64,000 nt of DNA from an uncultured Alphaproteobacteria bacterium (GTDB lineage Bacteria; Pseudomonadota; Alphaproteobacteria; GCA-2731375): NCBI GenBank assembly GCA_951812805.1, contig CATOSZ010000015.1:1-64000 (forward strand), in the 5' to 3' direction. Within the stretch, counting starts at the first letter, position 1. Each line of letters begins with the position of its first letter. Under the pieces are notes generated by a model. It was not told the origin of the DNA and did no database searches. It saw only the letters and a program-made list of their open reading frames with translations. Shown piece after piece: positions 60,759 through 64,000 of the stretch. The translations under genes were made by a program, and so were the position numbers.

Positions 60759-62529
60759 GTAACAGGGGCAAAACCCCGGGCGGTCAAGCCATTTCGATGC
60801 AGCGTTGTCTGACGAGGATCGGCAGTGGGGGCACGGGTGGGGCGCCGGGGACCTTGAGGCGGTCGCCGAGATAATCCCAGAAGGAGAGGCCAAGTTTCTG
60901 GCAGGTCTTGTAGAGGCCGAGGAATGTGTCTCGGGCCTGCTTGCCGTCCTCGGAGCGTGTGCCGCCGGAGAATTTTCGCCTTGTGACCATGGCGCGGATG
61001 TCGCGTTCCGCGCCGTTGGTGTTGAGCGGGACCTCCGGGCGGTCGAGGACGACGAGCAGTTCGTCGCGGTTGGCATGCAGGCGAGCCAGGAGCCGGTCGA
61101 GGCGGAGGAATCCGGTCTTGGTCGCGAAGAGCGCATCGAAGCGGCATGCCAGGTGGGCCCGCCGTCCTGGCGCCGGCCTTTCGCGATAGGCTTTGAGATC
61201 GGCGTAGAGTTGCCAGAGCCGTGCCTGGATGTGTTCCTTCTCGCGCCGCTGGCTCCGGGAGAAGGTCATCAGCTTGTGGATCAAGCGCTCCGCATGGACC
61301 CAGCAGAGCGCGTGGCGGCCGACGTTGAACTGGCCAGCATCGTCACTCAGGACGACGCAGGCGCCCGCGGCCGTGCCCCTGAGCAGGCCGTGCGCGGCGA
61401 TGGCGCCCCACAGCGCCCCCTCGGTGGCGGTCCGCGCGGCCCCGCGCCCGTCCCCGTGCCCGGTGATGGCGAGCCGCCCCAGGTGGGCCAGCCAGGCATC
61501 TTCGTTGGTGAAGCGCCGCGGGCAGCCCTCGGCCAGACGGGCGATCACCGATGCGGCCAGGTCGCGCTCGGCCATGTAGGCGAAGGCGGCGGCATTGAGC
61601 ACATAGTCCGCGTGGCCGGCCCGCAGCCGTTCCAGGAAGTTCAAGCGGCTCTTGGAAAACGTCGTGGCGAACCAAGCGAAGGCGTCGTTGCCGATCCCGC
61701 TCGTCACCCCGTTGCGGTTGGCGTGGCGGGCGCCGGTATCGTCGACGCTGATCCAGGGCGCCGTCTCCAGGCCGGCGCGCAGCACCGCCTCGCCCTCGGC
61801 GACGAAGCCGTCATGGCCCTCGTTCAACAACCGCACCACCTGGCGCTTGGAGATCTTGATGCCGAGGTCGTCCAAGAGCCGCGCCAAGCGCTCCGCGCTG
61901 GTCTGGCCGCCATGATAGAGCGCCAGCACGAAACGCCTGAGCGCCGGGCCGAAGTGGCCGCGCGTCCCCGCCGGCAGCGGCGCCACGATCGTGGCCCCCT
62001 CGGGCGTCAGCCAGCGCTCGCGGCGTAACAGGACAGTGTTCGGCCGGCAGAGCAGGTCCTGAACCAGATAGTCTTCATAGCCCTTGAAGCGCGAGCCCGC
62101 CGGCACGGCGGCCCGGACGATCCGCCTCTCGTCGATGGGAACCCGGCCCTTCTTGGCCCGCCGTCCCGCCTTCCGCCCCGTCCGGCCCCGGGATACGGCC
62201 TGCTTGTCCATGCCGCTCGGCTTGATATCCGGTGGCCCGGAAAGGCCTTTGAGACGGCGGATCTCTTCGCGCAATGTCGCGTTCTCGGCACGCAGGGCCG
62301 CCTGCTCCTCAAGCAGCGTCAGAACCAGCGCCTTCAGGGCGGCGACATCAAGATCGTCGAGATCCGGAAGCGATTCGGCCATGACGGGATCGAATCACAG
62401 ACCTCCCGCCGCGAACATCGATATCTGGTCACTTGACGCGGAAGCCTCACAAGATGTGGCCGTTGAGACTCACCCCTATACCCAGGCCAGATCCCCCCGT
62501 CCCCAGGCCCGGCCTTTTGCCCCGGTTAC
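60759..62529 (-). mobile_element. IS66-type element, intact copy 2 (1771 bp, tnpC only)
   Basis: Ends GTAACAGGGGCAAAACCCCG (60759) and GTAACCGGGGCAAAAGGCCG (read inwards from 62529). It carries only the large transposase gene, like the ISBst12-type subgroup of IS66, with no tnpA/tnpB. The flanking octamers ACGTTGAA and TGTAGTCC differ, so no target duplication remains. Confidence 0.92.
60784..62382 (-). CDS. IS66-family transposase, full length
   Basis: 532 residues: coiled coil (~23-47), basic linker, zinc-binding-like segment (~110-125), an IS66 central domain (RRFVLALYHGGQTSAERLAR) and DDE motifs ISVDDTGARH, VVLSDDAGQF and NTNGAERDIRAM, ending with the IS66 C-terminal segment. It provides the reference for the split copy at 1-1849. 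Confidence 0.93.
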   Translation of the reverse strand: MAESLPDLDDLDVAALKALVLTLLEEQAALRAENATLREEIRRLKGLSGPPDIKPSGMDKQAVSRGRTGRKAGRRAKKGRVPIDERRIVRAAVPAGSRFKGYEDYLVQDLLCRPNTVLLRRERWLTPEGATIVAPLPAGTRGHFGPALRRFVLALYHGGQTSAERLARLLDDLGIKISKRQVVRLLNEGHDGFVAEGEAVLRAGLETAPWISVDDTGARHANRNGVTSGIGNDAFAWFATTFSKSRLNFLERLRAGHADYVLNAAAFAYMAERDLAASVIARLAEGCPRRFTNEDAWLAHLGRLAITGHGDGRGAARTATEGALWGAIAAHGLLRGTAAGACVVLSDDAGQFNVGRHALCWVHAERLIHKLMTFSRSQRREKEHIQARLWQLYADLKAYRERPAPGRRAHLACRFDALFATKTGFLRLDRLLARLHANRDELLVVLDRPEVPLNTNGAERDIRAMVTRRKFSGGTRSEDGKQARDTFLGLYKTCQKLGLSFWDYLGDRLKVPGAPPVPPLPILVRQRCIEMA

Positions 62530-62594
62530 TGTAGTCCCTGCCCTCTCGAAGATCATTCGGGCGTGAGACAAAGGGCAAATTCAACATTCAAGTC

Positions 62595-62632
62595 CTGACC
62601 CCTCACAGCGTTGCTGACCCCTCACAGCGTTG
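62595..62632. repeat. Two tandem 19-bp units
   Basis: CTGACCCCTCACAGCGTTG occurs twice head to tail (62595-62613 and 62614-62632), inside a gene-free 216-base stretch between the IS66 end and the epimerase gene. It may be remnant IS-end material; otherwise nothing is recognised in 62530-62745. Confidence 0.7.
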
Positions 62633-62745
62633 AATTGCCGTCGGCACGAGTGTAGTGATCCGGGGACGCGTGACGGAGGCCGGAGGGTCCGGCCCGCTTT
62701 CGAGGTGTCCGGGCGCGCGACGACGCCATGTCGCTCCCGGCCGTC

Positions 62746-63852
62746 CTACCGCCCTTGATGATCGCGTTCGCCCGGGGTCTTGGGGTGGGCGTAGGGGTGG
62801 CGGTAGTCTGGATCGATGTGCCCCACCGCCGACAGCGCGTCGACCGCGCGGCGGACGATGGTCGCCATCGCGTCCTCGGTGGCGTAGTGGGCGGCGAGGT
62901 TGGCTTGCATCTCCTCGGTTTCCACCGGCGGCGTCGCCTGGTAGTGGCGGATCGTCGCGGCAAGCGCGTCCAGCACGGGTACCTTGTCCTCGTAGCCGAG
63001 CTCGACGCGGATCTTGTGCATGTCCATCAGCTGGTGGTGCGAGGTGCGCCGGGCGATCATCAGGTCCCGCGCCGGATAGGCGAGCGGCCCGGGCACCGAC
63101 AGCACCTCGAGCCGGGCGCCCATGGTCTCGGCGATCACCTCGACCCATTGGGCGAGCGTGAGCTGGTGCACGTCGCCGCAGTTGTAGATCTGCCCGCCCG
63201 CCGCCTCGGGCCGGTCGACGGCGCGCAGCACCGCGTCGGCCATGTTCTCGGAATAGCCGCGCGTGATCAGCGTCAGGCCGGAATCCGGCAGCACGATGAA
63301 GTCCCGCCCGTCCAGGATGCGCCGCATCACCGGCCATTCCGAGGGGCGCAGCTGGCGCGGCCCATAGATGATCGGATAGCGCAGGTGCGTCGCCACATAG
63401 TCGCCGGCCGCATGGCGCGCCAGCACCGCGTCCTCGGTAATCCGCGCGAGATAGCCGAAATGGAATTCCTCCGGGCGCTCCACCCGGGGCGCGTCGTCCG
63501 GCATCGGCGTCTGCGTGCCGGTCGGGAACAGATGCTCGGGATGGCGCGAGCCCTTCATGCCCGGGCTGCCGCCGACGGTGACCAGGCGGTCGGTATGCGG
63601 GGCGACCACCTCGGCGACATGGCGGATCCGGCCATAGGTCGCGACCACCACGTCGAAGGCGCGCCCGTCCAGCGCCTGGGCCAGGGTTTCCTTGAAGTGC
63701 GGGTCGCCCTTGATCCGCTCCACCGTCTCCGGGATCTCCGGCGTATCGCGGGTCCCGCGGTTCAGCACGCTGACGCGGTAGCCGCGCGCCAGCAGGCCCT
63801 TCACGATGAACGGACCCGTGGGCCCGGTGCCTCCGATGACCAGCGCATGCAT
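62746..63852 (-). CDS. NAD-dependent epimerase/dehydratase family protein
   Basis: 368 residues. N-terminal nucleotide-binding ALVIGGTGPTGPFIVKGLLA and SVLNRGTRDTPEIPETV; no classical Y-x3-K triad is evident (the region reads HFGYLARITEDAVLARHAAG, Y-x7 pattern), so it is an atypical extended SDR. The C-terminal part has YNCGDVHQLTLAQWVEVIAE as in nucleoside-diphosphate-sugar epimerases. Substrate unknown. The remaining 148 bases to the window end hold no complete gene. Confidence 0.8.
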   Translation of the reverse strand: MHALVIGGTGPTGPFIVKGLLARGYRVSVLNRGTRDTPEIPETVERIKGDPHFKETLAQALDGRAFDVVVATYGRIRHVAEVVAPHTDRLVTVGGSPGMKGSRHPEHLFPTGTQTPMPDDAPRVERPEEFHFGYLARITEDAVLARHAAGDYVATHLRYPIIYGPRQLRPSEWPVMRRILDGRDFIVLPDSGLTLITRGYSENMADAVLRAVDRPEAAGGQIYNCGDVHQLTLAQWVEVIAETMGARLEVLSVPGPLAYPARDLMIARRTSHHQLMDMHKIRVELGYEDKVPVLDALAATIRHYQATPPVETEEMQANLAAHYATEDAMATIVRRAVDALSAVGHIDPDYRHPYAHPKTPGERDHQGR

Positions 63853-64000
63853 GGGGTGTTCCTCGGGTGGTTGGGGAGCGGGGGATGGAGTCTGTGGGGT
63901 TCAGCGCGGGGAGGCAAGGTGGCGGGGGGATCTGCGCCGTCAGGCCGCCGCCCCTCGTCGGTTTCATTGTCCTTCATCCTGCCCGGCGCGGCGCGCTCGT

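Overview
This window is high-GC DNA from an alphaproteobacterium, probably Rhodospirillales-like. That placement is inferred from the ~65-70% GC, the RpoH and HspQ types, a VirD4/TraG-type element and the style of the dehydrogenase and amidohydrolase genes; no rRNA is present to fix it. Its dominant feature is insertion sequences. By eye I find two IS66-type copies (one split and inverted), three IS21-type elements (two nearly identical 2.98-kb copies plus a different 2.6-kb one), two IS481-type copies, two ISAs1-type copies, one IS630-type element, an IS256-derived relic inside both large IS21 copies, an IS91-type relic and a further DDE transposase relic. Together they occupy roughly a quarter of the window, and at least nine genes are cut, frameshifted or stopped.

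Layout. 1-1849: inverted, nested IS66/IS21 debris; the first base falls exactly on an IS66/IS21 junction, so position 1 is probably a contig end. 1850-9445: remnant of an integrative conjugative or mobilizable element. It holds a truncated unknown gene, small membrane proteins, a TraG/VirD4-like coupling ATPase with two small followers, an IS630 insertion, and a large serine recombinase whose 3' end runs into tRNA-Glu(CTC), the probable attachment site. 9491-15420: an IS481 copy, then chromosomal genes: a broken threonine aldolase, a JAMM peptidase, a small membrane protein, an RluA-type pseudouridine synthase, rpoH with a good sigma70-type promoter, and a CMD/AhpD pair whose upstream member is cut by IS21 copy A. 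15421-18929: IS21 copy A joined to the 3' part of a D-aminoacylase gene. 19031-20611: an AbiEi/AbiEii type IV toxin-antitoxin pair. 20638-24127: a three-gene catabolic operon (aldolase, amidohydrolase, D-2-hydroxyacid dehydrogenase), followed by a Nudix hydrolase.

25073-32099: a type II secretion cluster transcribed leftwards in the order gspO-E-F-G-H-I-J. gspE carries an in-frame amber codon and gspF is split by ISAs1, so the system looks inactive, and C, D and K-N are absent here. 32151-38700: an epimerase, a zinc alcohol dehydrogenase, a YkvA protein, an SDR, a chemoreceptor paired with a secreted Cache-type protein, and a tiny secreted peptide. 38710-41386: a thiolase next to an HMG-CoA-synthase-like/DUF35 fusion that appears to lack the synthase catalytic residues, with IS481 copy 2 just upstream. 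42603-42872: a 270-bp noncoding element with perfect 34-bp terminal inverted repeats; a degenerate relative lies at 54514-54630.

42915-50545: hspQ, an LLM-type monooxygenase, a RidA protein, an amidohydrolase, a phytanoyl-CoA dioxygenase-like protein, a glutathione S-transferase gene split by ISAs1 copy 2, an IS91 relic, and ribA. 50674-53649: IS21 copy B. 53812-56119: an SDR and a GAF/HD-GYP phosphodiesterase truncated by the third IS21 element. 58702-60758: debris of a second plasmid-like or integrative element (serine recombinase tail, parB, parA tail, transposase tail), then an intact IS66 copy. The window ends in an NAD-dependent epimerase. Clean target duplications at the IS481 and ISAs1 copies show simple recent insertions. 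The IS21 and IS66 copies lack them and join unrelated genes, which points to IS-mediated rearrangement.
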